This document shows, piece after piece, positions 9,691 to 20,505 of a stretch of 64,000 nucleotides of DNA (position 1 is its first letter; each line of letters starts with the position of its first letter). The stretch comes from Chitinimonas viridis (GTDB lineage Bacteria; Pseudomonadota; Gammaproteobacteria; Burkholderiales; Chitinimonadaceae). Under the pieces are notes generated by a model. That model did not search any database. It saw only the letters and a list, made by a program, of their open reading frames with translations, and was not told the DNA's origin. The translations under genes were made by a program, and so were the position numbers. The stretch is taken from NCBI RefSeq assembly GCF_030409555.1, contig NZ_JAUFPU010000018.1, forward strand, positions 969,143 through 1,033,142. The letters are read 5' to 3'.

Positions 9691-10937
9691 TCTGCTCCTG
9701 CTTCGCTGCTGCTCTCGGCATCGGTCTGGCGTGGGGCGTTTGGCAGTTTGCCGATCAGGCCCGAGCCGATAAAGCCACCATCAGCCGAGGGCGGGGCGAT
9801 GATGACCGAGATGTTGTCCGACAGCTTGTCGGCCAGGGTTTTCTGGATCAGCAGCGGATGCTTGGTGATGACGGCACCGTCGCGGGCCATCTGCTCGCTG
9901 CTGGTCTTACCCAGCCGCTCCATGCGGTAGACCTCGGCATCGGCCAGCTTCTGGCGCGAGTCGGCCTCGCCGGCCGCTTCGATGCGGCGGGCCTGGGCGC
10001 TACCCTCGGCGGTGCGGATGCGTGACTGCTTGTCGGCCTCGGCCTCCAGCTGGCGCTGCTCTATCTGCTTCTGCTTGAAGGGCAGCACATGCTTCATGGC
10101 TTCCTCCTGGGCGCGGGCGGCGATGATCTGCTCGCTGGCGGCGGCCTCGGCTTCCTTCTGGCGTCGTACCTTCTCGGCCTCGGCGTCCAGTGCGGTGGCT
10201 TCCACCTGCTTGCCCTTGAGCTCCAGGGTGTAGCGCATCTTCTCGGTCTGCAGCTCTTCGGCCAGCAGGCTTTCCATGCCGACGCGGTATTCGGGCGGCA
10301 GGTCGACCTTGCCCATCTGCACGCTGCGCAGCTGTATGCCATCGGCAGCCAGGCGCGGCTTGAGTTCGGCCTCTATCACCTGCTGTATCTCGGCCCGCTT
10401 GCTGGAGAAGATCTGCCTCACGGTGTAGCGGGTGAAGGTCTTGTAGATGACGCCCTGCACTGCCGGTTCGACGATCTGGCCGCCGATGTCTTCCGGCAGC
10501 TTGCGGGCCATGGTGCCGACCTTGGCCGGGTCCAGGGTGTAGCGGATGGTGAGGTCCACCCCCAGCGACAGGCCTTCGATGGACTGGAACGGCGCCTCGC
10601 CGTTGGCGCGGCTGCTCTGCACCGGGCGGTAGACCTGATCACGCAGGCTGAAGCGGCGCAGCTCGTGCAGCCCCGGCAGGACCAGCGCGCTGCCTTCGCG
10701 CAGCTCGGTCAGGCCGCCGGTAAGCCGGTTGCTGCGCACACCGATCTCGCCGTTGCCCAGGGTCTGGATGGGCGGGTGGGTATAGAGGCCGTAGCCGGCT
10801 GCCAGCAAGACGGCACCTGCCAGCAGCTTGCCCTTGTGTTGTGCCAGGCCGCTGGCGGCCAGTTGCCCGCCCTGGGCGGCTGGCTTGGCCAGCAGGTTAC
10901 GGATGGCCAACGCCAGCTTCTTGATACGTTCCGACAT
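9687..10937 (-). CDS. SPFH/prohibitin-family membrane protein
   Basis: 416 aa from ATG at 10937, which has a good upstream ribosome site (AAGGGG, 8 bases before); a longer frame from 11063 lacks one. One membrane helix at about residues 35-55 ([15 protein letters not shown]) is followed by an SPFH/Band 7 domain ([14 protein letters not shown] ... [15 protein letters not shown] ... [22 protein letters not shown]) and a long charged coiled coil rich in Glu, Ala and Lys (about 230-340), typical of prohibitin/flotillin/HflK-like proteins. Such proteins form membrane rings that organise proteases or lipid domains. Four-base overlap with the downstream SH3-like gene. It is divergent from the response regulator at 11181. 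Confidence 0.82.
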   Translation of the reverse strand: MSERIKKLALAIRNLLAKPAAQGGQLAASGLAQHKGKLLAGAVLLAAGYGLYTHPPIQTLGNGEIGVRSNRLTGGLTELREGSALVLPGLHELRRFSLRDQVYRPVQSSRANGEAPFQSIEGLSLGVDLTIRYTLDPAKVGTMARKLPEDIGGQIVEPAVQGVIYKTFTRYTVRQIFSSKRAEIQQVIEAELKPRLAADGIQLRSVQMGKVDLPPEYRVGMESLLAEELQTEKMRYTLELKGKQVEATALDAEAEKVRRQKEAEAAASEQIIAARAQEEAMKHVLPFKQKQIEQRQLEAEADKQSRIRTAEGSAQARRIEAAGEADSRQKLADAEVYRMERLGKTSSEQMARDGAVITKHPLLIQKTLADKLSDNISVIIAPPSADGGFIGSGLIGKLPNAPRQTDAESSSEAGAE

Positions 10938-11180
10938 GGTGTTACCCCTTGTATATGCGCTGTTGGAATCGCGGTCTGCAAGCCACCGCCGGTGGCCCGG
11001 GAGCAGTCCGCGTTGCCCTGCTCCTTGGGATGCATGTTGCGCGAGGGGCCGCGGAAATATCAAAGCCGGGCCGGGGTGAGTTTCATCCGCCGCCGGAAGA
11101 AAAACTCACACCGCCCTGGGCCGGTTCCATTCGATAATGGCGCATAGCAAAAACCGGCCCTATGGCCGTGGAGCAAGGCC

Positions 11181-11891
11181 ATGTTGAAGGTTGCCGTCGT
11201 AGAAGATGATCTGCCCACCAGCAACCAGCTGCGTGGCTGGATAGAGTCGGCCCGGCCCGGCATACAGGTGGACCAGTGGTTCAACCGGGACGACGCCGAG
11301 GCGGCCATCAGCCGCGAGCGGTATGACCTGGTGGTGCTGGATATCGAGCTGGGGCGCGAACGCCATGCCGGGGTGGCCATCATCAATGCCATCAACAAGG
11401 GCTCGGGCACGCCGGTGCTGGTGGTATCGGCCATGCCCGCCACCATCTACCGCAGTATCATGAAGGCGCTGGATGCCTGGGACTACCTGCAGAAGACCAC
11501 CTTCGAGGAAGGCGACTTCATCGACACCTTCCTGGAAATACTGCGTGCCGCCAAGGACAGGCCCGGCCGCCAGGAAGCCCCCGCCGCCCTGCCCCAAGGC
11601 AATGAGCTGTCGCTGGACCCGCTGCGCCAGAGCACGCCGATCTGGCGTGGCCAGCGCATCAACCTGCCGCTGACAGCCCAGCGCATCCTGGCCACGCTGT
11701 ACCAGTGCCGGGGCCAGGTGGTGTCCTATGACGACCTGTTCCAGGTAGTGAAAAGCGGCCGCAACCGCGACAATATCCGCAAGCATGTCAGCACCCTGCG
11801 GGATGCCTTCCGCGAGATAGACCCGGCTTTCGACTGCATCGAGAACATACCCATGCGCGGCTTTCGCTGGGTAGACCAGGCCGGCCGATGA
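11181..11891 (+). CDS. Response regulator with winged-helix output
   Basis: 236 aa. The receiver domain (1-120) has VVEDD at the start, the phospho-Asp in LVVLDIEL, and VLVVSAM; the usual Lys motif is altered (DYLQKTTFEEGDF). The output domain (about 150-232) is OmpR/PhoB-like: INLPLTAQRILATLYQCRGQVVSYDDLFQVV ... DNIRKHVSTLRDAFREID ... IPMRGFRWV. The receiver is somewhat divergent from standard OmpR proteins. The stop overlaps the start of the kinase gene at 11888 (ATGA), so the two form a cognate pair. Target genes unknown; the SPFH gene lies divergently 243 bases upstream. Confidence 0.8.
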   Translation: MLKVAVVEDDLPTSNQLRGWIESARPGIQVDQWFNRDDAEAAISRERYDLVVLDIELGRERHAGVAIINAINKGSGTPVLVVSAMPATIYRSIMKALDAWDYLQKTTFEEGDFIDTFLEILRAAKDRPGRQEAPAALPQGNELSLDPLRQSTPIWRGQRINLPLTAQRILATLYQCRGQVVSYDDLFQVVKSGRNRDNIRKHVSTLRDAFREIDPAFDCIENIPMRGFRWVDQAGR

Positions 11892-13963
11892 AGCCCGCCT
11901 GGTGGAGCCTGACGCCCTACCGGCTGCGGCTGCTGTCGCGCGGGGCCTTCCTGCTGCTGGCGCTGGCAACGGTGGCGCTGGCGCTCTATGTGCTGCGCGA
12001 GGAAAAGCAGCTCAGCTACCGCAACTACCAATACGGCTTCAGCAAGACCCAGGCGCAGATCGCCGCCAAGCTGCACCACCCGGCTGGCCAGCTGGCCCTG
12101 CTGAACCCACGCACCGGCAATGACAACCTGGTGCCGCTGCGGCCCCTGCTGCTGCCCTATACCGCCATTGATTTCGACGACCAGTACAAGGTGCAGCAGG
12201 CAGTGGAGATGGCCGGCTGCCTGGTGCAGTACCGCGATGGCACGCTCTGCACCGCCATAGGCAGCAATCCCTGGGCCGGTGGTTTCGTCTATGTGGCAGG
12301 CAGCTTTGCCAGCAGCGAACTGGTGGCCCACGCGCGCGGCGAGGATGACCTGAGCCTGGCGCATCGGGTGCGGGTGGTGGTGACTTTACGCGGCCAGACC
12401 TATCGCTGGATCGCCCCGTTCGAGCTGTTGGGCCAGGTCGATGCCAGGCCAGAGGCCGGCGTGCGTGGCCGGCTGACGGGGTTTGTCGACCGTGGCCGGG
12501 CCATGCCGGGCGCCCGGCCGGTGCGGGATTTCCGTGGCTGGATCTGGCAGGACGGCCACTGCGATACCGTCGGCCCCATGGGGCCGGTGGCCTGCAGCAA
12601 GCGGTCGTTCTTCTCGCTGCGCCTGCCGGTAGGGGTGCTGCGCGATGCCTTGTTCATGAAACAGAAGCTGGTCTGGCCGCCGGCCGATCTGGACCGGATA
12701 CAGGTACATGTGCAGGTGCTGCCGCCAGGCGAAGGCCCGCCCCTGCTCGATAGCAACAGCCCGGAAGCCACCCTGCCCTTTGCCCTGACTGATCTCGCGC
12801 CGCTGCTGTTGCCCGGCGAGCAGTTACGCCTGCGCAAGCTGCCCGATGCCGGCCAGCCGGATCTGCTGCAGCTGACCGGCGTGGCGGACGAACCCTACCA
12901 GCCCTCGCGCCTGATCAGCAGTGTGATCCGGCGGCTGGCGGTGGCCGGCTATGATCAGCCACTGGAAGTGCGCGAGACCATCGCCACCCCGCTGGGCAGT
13001 TACCAGCTGATACTGACGGGCGATGTGCGCAGCGTGAACCGCAATCTGGCGGTGGTGGCCACCCGGGTATCGTGGTTTGTCGGTGCCATGCTGCTGGCCA
13101 TCATGCTGGCCTGGCTGGCGATAGAGATTGGCATCATCCGCCGCATCACGGTGCTGACCCGGCGGGCGGCTTCGGTGTCGCGCACCGTGCGGGGGGTGGG
13201 TGAGCTGGACCAGATAGACCTGAGCGACCTGCGCGGCCACGACGAGCTGGGCGTGCTGGCCGCCGGCCTGGCCGACCTGCTACAGCGGGTGAAGGAGGAT
13301 GTCGCCCGCGAACATATCCGCGCCGAGCAGGAAAAGGACATGTGGCATGCCGTGGGACACGAGATCATGTCGCCGCTGCAATCGCTGATGGCCCTGCACG
13401 GCGGCAGCGACGACGACAGCAGCCGCTATATCCACCGCATGCAACAGGCCATCCGGGTGCTCTATGGCACGGCCTCGCCCAGCGAGGCCTTCCAGTCCAC
13501 CACCCTGCAGGCGCAGGCCATCGATATCGCCGCCTTCTTGCAGCATGTGGCGGCCAATGCCCCCAGCGCAGGCATCGCCGAAGTCCACTACCAGGGCCCG
13601 GCCGGCCCACTATGGGCCCGTGCCGACGAATACCCGCTGGAGGACGTGGTCACCCATGTGCTGCGCAACGCCGACCGCTATCGCCCCGCAGGCAGCCACA
13701 TCACCCTGCAACTGCAGGCCAGCGACACCGCCGTGACCGTGGCCATACGCAACCAGGGGCCGGCCATCGCCGAGGACATGCTGGACAAGATCTTCGAATA
13801 TGGCGTATCGGACCAAGCCGAATCCGGCGCCCTGGGCAACCGCGGCCAGGGCCTGTTTGTCGCCAAAACCTATATGGCCAAGATGGGCGGCACCATCACG
13901 GCGCGCAATCTGGATGATGGCGTGTGCTTTGAGTTGGTGCTGCAGCGGGCGGTGGGGGCGTGA
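11888..13963 (+). CDS. Sensor histidine kinase with large extracytoplasmic domain
   Basis: 691 aa. A first membrane helix lies near residues 18-36, then a roughly 350-residue periplasmic region of unknown fold, a second helix at about 392-418 (WFVGAMLLAIMLAWLAIEIGII), a HAMP-like linker (RRITVLTRRAASVSRTVRG), an H-box that departs from the consensus (MWHAVGHEIMSPLQSLMALH rather than HELRTPL), and an ATP-binding domain with N-box THVLRNADRYRPAG and G-box GNRGQGLFVAKTYMAKMGG. The sequence is consistent with an active HATPase_c kinase of a less common subfamily. Paired with the regulator at 11181 by a four-base overlap. Confidence 0.8.
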   Translation: MKPAWWSLTPYRLRLLSRGAFLLLALATVALALYVLREEKQLSYRNYQYGFSKTQAQIAAKLHHPAGQLALLNPRTGNDNLVPLRPLLLPYTAIDFDDQYKVQQAVEMAGCLVQYRDGTLCTAIGSNPWAGGFVYVAGSFASSELVAHARGEDDLSLAHRVRVVVTLRGQTYRWIAPFELLGQVDARPEAGVRGRLTGFVDRGRAMPGARPVRDFRGWIWQDGHCDTVGPMGPVACSKRSFFSLRLPVGVLRDALFMKQKLVWPPADLDRIQVHVQVLPPGEGPPLLDSNSPEATLPFALTDLAPLLLPGEQLRLRKLPDAGQPDLLQLTGVADEPYQPSRLISSVIRRLAVAGYDQPLEVRETIATPLGSYQLILTGDVRSVNRNLAVVATRVSWFVGAMLLAIMLAWLAIEIGIIRRITVLTRRAASVSRTVRGVGELDQIDLSDLRGHDELGVLAAGLADLLQRVKEDVAREHIRAEQEKDMWHAVGHEIMSPLQSLMALHGGSDDDSSRYIHRMQQAIRVLYGTASPSEAFQSTTLQAQAIDIAAFLQHVAANAPSAGIAEVHYQGPAGPLWARADEYPLEDVVTHVLRNADRYRPAGSHITLQLQASDTAVTVAIRNQGPAIAEDMLDKIFEYGVSDQAESGALGNRGQGLFVAKTYMAKMGGTITARNLDDGVCFELVLQRAVGA

Positions 13964-14056
13964 AATATACCCACAGTGAAGCCTGAGAACTTGCCCATAT
14001 TTCTCGGTGCGGTCTTGGGAAGGAGACGACGTCCACCCGCCTTTGCGGGCATTGTT

Positions 14057-16513
14057 TCAGGCCGGCTGCCGCTCCGGCACCACATAGGGCTGATTCAGCA
14101 GCAGCCATTCCTCGAAGGCCGGCACTGGTAGTGGTGGGCTCAGCAGGTAGCCCTGGACTTCGTCGCAGCCGGTGTCGCAGACCATATGCCATTCCTCTTC
14201 GTTTTCCACCCCTTCGACGATGGTCTTCAGGCCCAGGGTGTGCGACAGGGCCACGATGGCGCGTATCAGGGTGGCGCCCTGGGGGTTGCGGCGGCAGTTG
14301 CTGACGAAGGAGCGGTCTATCTTGATTTCGCTGACCGGCATGGCCTGCAGGTAGGCCAGCGATGAGTTGCCGGTGCCGAAGTCGTCCAGCGCCAGCTGGA
14401 AGCCCAGCGTACGCAGCGCCTGCATGCTGCTGATGGCGAGCTTGGGGTCGCGCATCACTTCGCTCTCGGTGATCTCCAGCGTCAGCAGGTGCGGGTTGGC
14501 CTTGCTGTGCTGCAGGAACTCGGCCACATAGGCGGGCAGGCTGGGGTCGGCCAGGTCGGCGGCCGAGAGGTTGAGCGATAGCCGCAGGGGTTCGCCCTGC
14601 AGTTGCCAGTGCTTGGCCAGCTTGAGCGATTCCACCAGTACCCAGCGGGTCAATTCCACGATCAGCCCGGTTTTCTCGGCGTAGGGCAGGAAATCGTGCG
14701 GGGATACCAGGCCCAGCGTGGGATGTTGCCAGCGCAGCAGCACTTCGGCGCCGGTGACCAGGCCGGTGCGGCTGACTACCTTGGGCTGCAGGTAGAGCTG
14801 CAGCTGGTTTTGCGCCATGGCGGCACGCAGGGCGGACAGCAGGCTGAGCTGGAAGCGCAGGTCGCGCTCCAGCGCGCCATGGTAGACCTGGGCGTGCAGT
14901 TTCTCCTGCTTGGCATGGCCCAGGGCAATTTCGGCGCGGCGCATCAGGAGCTCGATATCGTTGCCATGGGCCGGGTGCAGTGCGCCTGCCAGCCGCAGGC
15001 GGATATCGACCTGCTGCTCATCCACCACCAGCGGCTGGCGTGTCAGGGTGCTGGCCAGCAATTGCAGCGAGCCGGCGCTGGCGCCATCGTCCAGCAGGGT
15101 GGCGAACTGGTTGCCGCCCACGCGGGCCAAGGGGCTGTTGGGCCCCAGCTTGCGGCGCAGGCGCTCGGCGGTTTCCTGCAGCACCCGGTCGCCGGTGTCG
15201 TAGCCCAGGGTTTCGTTGATGGCGGCAAAGCCGGCGATATCGAACAGCACCAGGGTACGGGCGCGCTGGTTGTCCTGTGCCAGCAACTGGTCGCCTTCAA
15301 GCAGAAAGCTGCTGCGGTTGGCGAGGCCGGTGGTGCGGTCCGTCATGGTGGCCCGCTCGCGGCTGTGGCGCAGGCGGGCGGCGCGGTCGGCCAGGGCCAG
15401 CGAGAAGATCACGGCTTGCAGCAGGAAGGCGGCCTGGCGGGCATGGGCTGTGTCTATCCAGTCTGGCAGCAGGCCCACGGCCTGCAGGCCATGGCTCAGT
15501 TGCCCCAGCCAGGCTGGGTAGCCCGCCAGCAGGTCGATACGCAGCAGCAGTACACCGCACCAGATCAGTACGATGGGCGACCAGCCGGCCAGGTAGAAGC
15601 CGCCGCCACGGAAATCGCCGGCCCGCAGGCTGATAAGGCCGGGCAGCAGCATGGCCAGCATGGTCACCAGCGCCACCAGGTTGTAGTAATGCACGACCCA
15701 GGCCGCCAGGGCGGGCACCAGGCCCATCAGGGTGTAGCCCAGTACCAGCCAGCCCAGGCCGCGTAGGTAGCGGGCCAGGCGGGGGGCGTGCTGCTGCAGG
15801 TTGGTAAAGCCCAGGCTGAAGCGCAGGCCGGTAAACAGGGCCAGGCCATAGCTGCCCAACAGCAGGGCCTGGCTCAGCTGTGGATGGCTGATGGCCAGGC
15901 CGGTGGGGCTGATGGCATGGCCACTGAGCAGGCTCCACAGCAGGGCCAGCATCAGCGTCAGGGCGGTATACCAGCCGGTGGTGGCGTCACGCAGGGCATA
16001 GGCAAACATGCCGCTGACCAGGCCCATGGCAAACAGCAGGGTCAGCAGGGCGCTGCGGATCTGCGCATCGCGGGATTCCTGGGCCAGCATGTCGGCTGGC
16101 GGTTCCATGCTGATGTGCACGGTACTACCTATGGGCAGGTGCATGTCCAGCCTGGCCTGGGCCCATTCGCCGGGGTGCAGGGCCAGGGCGGCGCTGCGGG
16201 CGCTGCGCCATATTTGGGGAGCAACATGCCGGTTGGGGCCGACCGGTTCGCTGCTGACAGTGCTCTGCGGGACGCTGCGCAGAGTCAGCCAGAGCGGGGC
16301 TGGGCTGCTGGCAGGCAGATAGGCCCGGATCTGGCAGACCCGCTGCAAGTCGTGGTCGGTTTCCAGCAGGTGCAGCTTGCCATCGGTAGGCAGGGGCTGC
16401 CAGGCAGAGACGCCTGGGGCACAGCGGTACTGTATGGCCGGGCTGGCCTGCGCTAGCCCCGGCAGGGCCAGCAGCAGCCATAGCAGTAACTGGAACAGGG
16501 CGGCTGGCTTCAT
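14057..16513 (-). CDS. 7TM-linked GGDEF-EAL protein, probable c-di-GMP phosphodiesterase
   Basis: 818 aa. Signal peptide (to about residue 23), a periplasmic domain of about 150 aa, then a block of seven or so hydrophobic helices (about 185-385) resembling 7TMR-DISM receptors. A GGDEF domain follows (TDRTTGLANRSSF ... FDIAGFAAINETLGYDTGDRV) whose active-site motif is RVGGNQF, so cyclase activity is probably lost. The C-terminal EAL domain keeps key elements: AEVLLRW (EVL for EAL), LNLSAADL, LEITESEVM, LALDDFGTGNSSL and IKIDRSFV. Expected to hydrolyse cyclic di-GMP in response to an extracellular signal. It follows prfA on the same strand after 35 bases. Confidence 0.85.
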   Translation of the reverse strand: MKPAALFQLLLWLLLALPGLAQASPAIQYRCAPGVSAWQPLPTDGKLHLLETDHDLQRVCQIRAYLPASSPAPLWLTLRSVPQSTVSSEPVGPNRHVAPQIWRSARSAALALHPGEWAQARLDMHLPIGSTVHISMEPPADMLAQESRDAQIRSALLTLLFAMGLVSGMFAYALRDATTGWYTALTLMLALLWSLLSGHAISPTGLAISHPQLSQALLLGSYGLALFTGLRFSLGFTNLQQHAPRLARYLRGLGWLVLGYTLMGLVPALAAWVVHYYNLVALVTMLAMLLPGLISLRAGDFRGGGFYLAGWSPIVLIWCGVLLLRIDLLAGYPAWLGQLSHGLQAVGLLPDWIDTAHARQAAFLLQAVIFSLALADRAARLRHSRERATMTDRTTGLANRSSFLLEGDQLLAQDNQRARTLVLFDIAGFAAINETLGYDTGDRVLQETAERLRRKLGPNSPLARVGGNQFATLLDDGASAGSLQLLASTLTRQPLVVDEQQVDIRLRLAGALHPAHGNDIELLMRRAEIALGHAKQEKLHAQVYHGALERDLRFQLSLLSALRAAMAQNQLQLYLQPKVVSRTGLVTGAEVLLRWQHPTLGLVSPHDFLPYAEKTGLIVELTRWVLVESLKLAKHWQLQGEPLRLSLNLSAADLADPSLPAYVAEFLQHSKANPHLLTLEITESEVMRDPKLAISSMQALRTLGFQLALDDFGTGNSSLAYLQAMPVSEIKIDRSFVSNCRRNPQGATLIRAIVALSHTLGLKTIVEGVENEEEWHMVCDTGCDEVQGYLLSPPLPVPAFEEWLLLNQPYVVPERQPA

Positions 16514-16548
16514 CGGATGGTTCCTGACATGGTCGCCGCCGGTTCCGC

Positions 16549-17627
<1,079 letters not shown>

Positions 17628-17631
<4 letters not shown>

Positions 17632-18071
17632 GATGAGGTGTAGATGTCCAGGTGGGCCCGCTCCATCCAGCGCTCGGGGGCAGCCAGGGGCGTAAAACCG
17701 TATTGTTGGTAAAGGCCGTGGGCGTCGCCGGTCAGCAGTATCCAGCGGCGCAGGCCTTGCAGGTCGGGGTGGCTGATGATGCTGTCCATCAGCCATTTGG
17801 AGAGCCCCTGGCCACGGTGGTCAGGGGCGATAAATACGTCGCCCAGGTAGGCGATGGTGGCGTAGTCGCTGATCACTCTGGCAAAGCCTACCTGCTGCCC
17901 ATGGTGATAGACGCCAAAACACAGCGCGCCCGCCACCGAGCGGCGAAAGGTCGCCAGGGGGATATCCTTGGCCCAGTAGGTGCTGGCGATATAGGCGTGG
18001 CACTGGGCCAGGTCCAGCCTGGCCGGGTCGGTATCGATCTGGTACTCGCCATACGTTAAGGGAAAGACCAT
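17628..18071 (-). CDS. GNAT-family N-acetyltransferase
   Basis: 147 aa. It shows the GNAT fold signature: the acetyl-CoA pyrophosphate loop [18 protein letters not shown] (Q/RxxGxG/A form RGQGLS), preceded by the strand [19 protein letters not shown] and followed by [15 protein letters not shown], the usual acceptor-side ending. Substrate unknown. It lies two bases after hemA and overlaps prfA by four bases, so it is embedded in the hemA-prfA transcript. That position raises the possibility of a translation- or tRNA-related substrate, but this is only positional inference. Confidence 0.85.
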
Positions 18072-18073
18072 GC

Positions 18074-19327
18074 TCAGTCCCCCTCGTGCAGGTGGTAGAG
18101 CCGGCGCACGGCATCGATCAGCTCGCCATGCTGGCTGGCGTCGGCCTGGTTGAGTGCGGCCAGCGGCGCGTGCAGCAGCTTGTTGCTGAGCGACAGCGAC
18201 AGCGATTCCAGCACGGCGGCCGGGTCCTCGCCCTTGGCCAGCAGCTTGGTGGCACGGTCCAGCTCATGCCGGCGTAGCCGCTCGGCCTGATCCTTGAGTG
18301 CCCTGATGGTGGGCACCAGGGCGCGATTGTCCAGCCACTGCATAAACTCATCGGCGCTGCGCTCGACGATGCCATCGGCTTCCACCACGGCGTGCTGCCG
18401 CTCCGCCCTGCCCTGCCGCACCAATTCCGACAGATCATCGACGGTGTAGAGGTAGACGTCGGGCAGGGCACCCACCTCGGGTTCCACATCACGCGGTACG
18501 GCCAGGTCCACCATGAAGACAGGCCGGTGCTTGCGGACCTTGATGGCCCGCTCGACCGCGCCCAAGCCGATGATGGGCAACTGGCTGGCGGTGCTGGTGA
18601 CCACGATGTCGTATTGCGGCAGACGGTCCGGCAGCTCGGCCAGGGCGAAGGCATCGCCACCGAACTGGCTGGCCAGCGCCTGGCCACGCTCCAGTGTGCG
18701 GTTAGCGACCGACAGCCGGCGTGGTTTGCGGGCAGCGAAATGGGTGGCGCACAGCTCTATCATCTCGCCCGCGCCGATGAACAGCACATTCAGGTCGGCG
18801 ATATCGGGGAACAGGCGCTCGGCCAGCTTGACCCCGGCGGCGGCCATGGACACCGAATTGGCGCCTATGCCCGTTTCGCTGCGGACGGCCTTGGCGACCG
18901 AGAAGGCTTTCTGGAACAGGCCGTTGAGCGAGGAGCCCAGGCCACCGGCCTCCTGCGCCTCGCGTACGGCATCCTTGAGCTGGCCCAGTATCTGGGTCTC
19001 GCCCAGCACCATGGAATCCAGCCCCGACGCCACCCGGAACACATGCCGCACGGCCTCGCGGTCGGGCAGGCGGTACAGATAGGGGGCGATGCTGGCTGCA
19101 TCCAGCTGGCGCGAGGCGGCCAGCCAGTTCAGCAGGGTGGCTTCATCGCGTGCCGCCGCGTACAGCTCGGTGCGGTTGCAGGTAGAGACGATGGCCGCCT
19201 CGTGCACGCCCTTCTGCGCCGTCAGTTCGGCCACCGCCGCAGCCAGTTCCTCGGGGGCGAAGGCGAGCTTCTCCCGCACCGCGATGGGCGCAGTCTCATG
19301 ATTGAGGCCGAGGGCAAACAGGGACAT
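18074..19327 (-). CDS. hemA: Glutamyl-tRNA reductase
   Basis: 417 aa, normal for HemA. It reduces glutamyl-tRNA(Glu) to glutamate-1-semialdehyde, the first committed step of tetrapyrrole synthesis by the C5 route. The N-terminus [20 protein letters not shown] is typical; the catalytic Cys is Cys50 in [11 protein letters not shown]; the NADPH domain has [16 protein letters not shown]; the C-terminal dimerisation helices end [18 protein letters not shown]. It is the first gene of the hemA-GNAT-prfA run. A possible -10 (TAAAAT on the minus strand, 19358-19363) lies about 30 bases upstream of the ATG. Confidence 0.97.
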   Translation of the reverse strand: MSLFALGLNHETAPIAVREKLAFAPEELAAAVAELTAQKGVHEAAIVSTCNRTELYAAARDEATLLNWLAASRQLDAASIAPYLYRLPDREAVRHVFRVASGLDSMVLGETQILGQLKDAVREAQEAGGLGSSLNGLFQKAFSVAKAVRSETGIGANSVSMAAAGVKLAERLFPDIADLNVLFIGAGEMIELCATHFAARKPRRLSVANRTLERGQALASQFGGDAFALAELPDRLPQYDIVVTSTASQLPIIGLGAVERAIKVRKHRPVFMVDLAVPRDVEPEVGALPDVYLYTVDDLSELVRQGRAERQHAVVEADGIVERSADEFMQWLDNRALVPTIRALKDQAERLRRHELDRATKLLAKGEDPAAVLESLSLSLSNKLLHAPLAALNQADASQHGELIDAVRRLYHLHEGD

Positions 19328-19476
19328 GCGAGGGAGGCGGGACGGGAAAGGGCCTGAATTTTACCCCAGGCGGGCCCTTGCGAGCCAGAAAGGCTTTTGC
19401 GGCAAATACTTGGCCTGCAGGCTGGCGGTGGTGGCGCGGGCGCCAAGCGGTGGATAAGCGAGGTGCCGGCCAGCAA

Positions 19477-19499
19477 AAAGCCCGGTCAGACCGGGCTTT
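19477..19499 (-). terminator. Rho-independent terminator
   Basis: Stem AAAGCCCGG / CCGGGCTTT with a five-base loop. On the minus strand it is followed by a run of T (plus-strand AAAAA at 19475-19479), so it terminates the binding-protein gene that ends at 19522. Confidence 0.85.
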
Positions 19500-19521
19500 C
19501 GGGTGCGGTGAGTTCAGACGC

Positions 19522-20325
19522 TTACTTGGCGTTGATCTTGAACAGGCGCATCAGGGGGGCGTTGGAGTTGGGGCCAAACCAGCGATCAAAGATCTTGGCG
19601 GCTTCACCCGACTGCTCCATGGCGACGATGGTCTTGTTGACTTCTTCCAGCAGGCGCTTTTCGCCCTTGCGCACGGCGATGCCATAGACTTCCAGCGAGA
19701 TGGTGACGTTGGGTATCTCGTACTGGGCCTTGTTAGGCATCTTGTTCAAGAGGCCGGCCAGGATGGGCTCGTCGGTACTGACCGCATCGAGCTGGCCCTT
19801 GCCCAGCGCAACGAAGGCTTCGTCGTAGTCGCCGAACAGCACCATATTGGCGCCAGGCATTTCACGCGCCAGTTGCTTGGCCGAGGTCGAACCGGTGACC
19901 GTGCCAATGGTGGCGCTGGTCAGGTCTTCAATCGAGTTGACCTTGCCCTTGCGGACCACGAACTTCTGGCCGGTGATGAAATAGCCGTAGCTGAAATCCA
20001 CCTGCTTTTCACGTTCGGCGTTCTTGGTCATCGTGGCGATGATCAGGTCCACTTCCTTGTTCTGCAGCTTGGGTACGCGCTGGGCCGATTCCACGCCCTT
20101 GACGATCAGGTTGACGCCGAGCTTCTTGGCGATGGCCGCGGCGAAGTCCACGTCATAGCCGGAGATGGTCTGGGTCTTGGTGTTCAGCACACCGAAAGGG
20201 GGGGTGGAATCCTTCACGCCGACCACCAGGGTGCCGCGTTTCTTGATGTCGTCCAGATCGTCCGCCACAGCGGGTGACAGCATGCACAGCCCCAGCAGGG
20301 CAGCCAGCAACAGTTTGATTTTCAT
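19522..20325 (-). CDS. Polar amino-acid ABC transporter periplasmic binding protein
   Basis: 267 aa with a Sec signal peptide (MKIKLLLAALLGLCMLSPAVA, cleavage near residue 21-22). Family 3 solute-binding protein: it opens DDIKKRGTLVVGVKDSTPPFG, followed by ISGYDVDFAAAIAKKLG, VDLIIATMTKNAEREKQVDFS and DAVSTDEPIL. Resembles glutamate/aspartate/glutamine-type binding proteins (GltI/PEB1-like). No permease or ATPase genes are adjacent, so it must work with components encoded elsewhere or act as a sensor. Bounded by terminator hairpins on both sides, which suggests a monocistronic unit. Confidence 0.88.
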   Translation of the reverse strand: MKIKLLLAALLGLCMLSPAVADDLDDIKKRGTLVVGVKDSTPPFGVLNTKTQTISGYDVDFAAAIAKKLGVNLIVKGVESAQRVPKLQNKEVDLIIATMTKNAEREKQVDFSYGYFITGQKFVVRKGKVNSIEDLTSATIGTVTGSTSAKQLAREMPGANMVLFGDYDEAFVALGKGQLDAVSTDEPILAGLLNKMPNKAQYEIPNVTISLEVYGIAVRKGEKRLLEEVNKTIVAMEQSGEAAKIFDRWFGPNSNAPLMRLFKINAK

Positions 20326-20444
20326 AGGTTTGCTCCGTATTCGACATGGGCGGTCGTGCCAATGTCATTGTGGGCGCGACCATAGTTCAGTACAAATGCA
20401 CCGCCTATTAGGGAAAGCGTAGATAAGGATACGATAATAGAAAA

Positions 20445-20464
20445 GCCCGCTCGGATGAGCGGGC
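20445..20464 (-). terminator. Rho-independent terminator
   Basis: GCCCGCTC / GAGCGGGC stem with a 4-base loop, followed on the minus strand by TTTT. It ends the purD / 143-aa gene transcript. Confidence 0.85.
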
Positions 20465-20505
20465 CAGGGTTACTGCCGCCAAGCTAGGCTGGAGGCGGCG
20501 GACGG

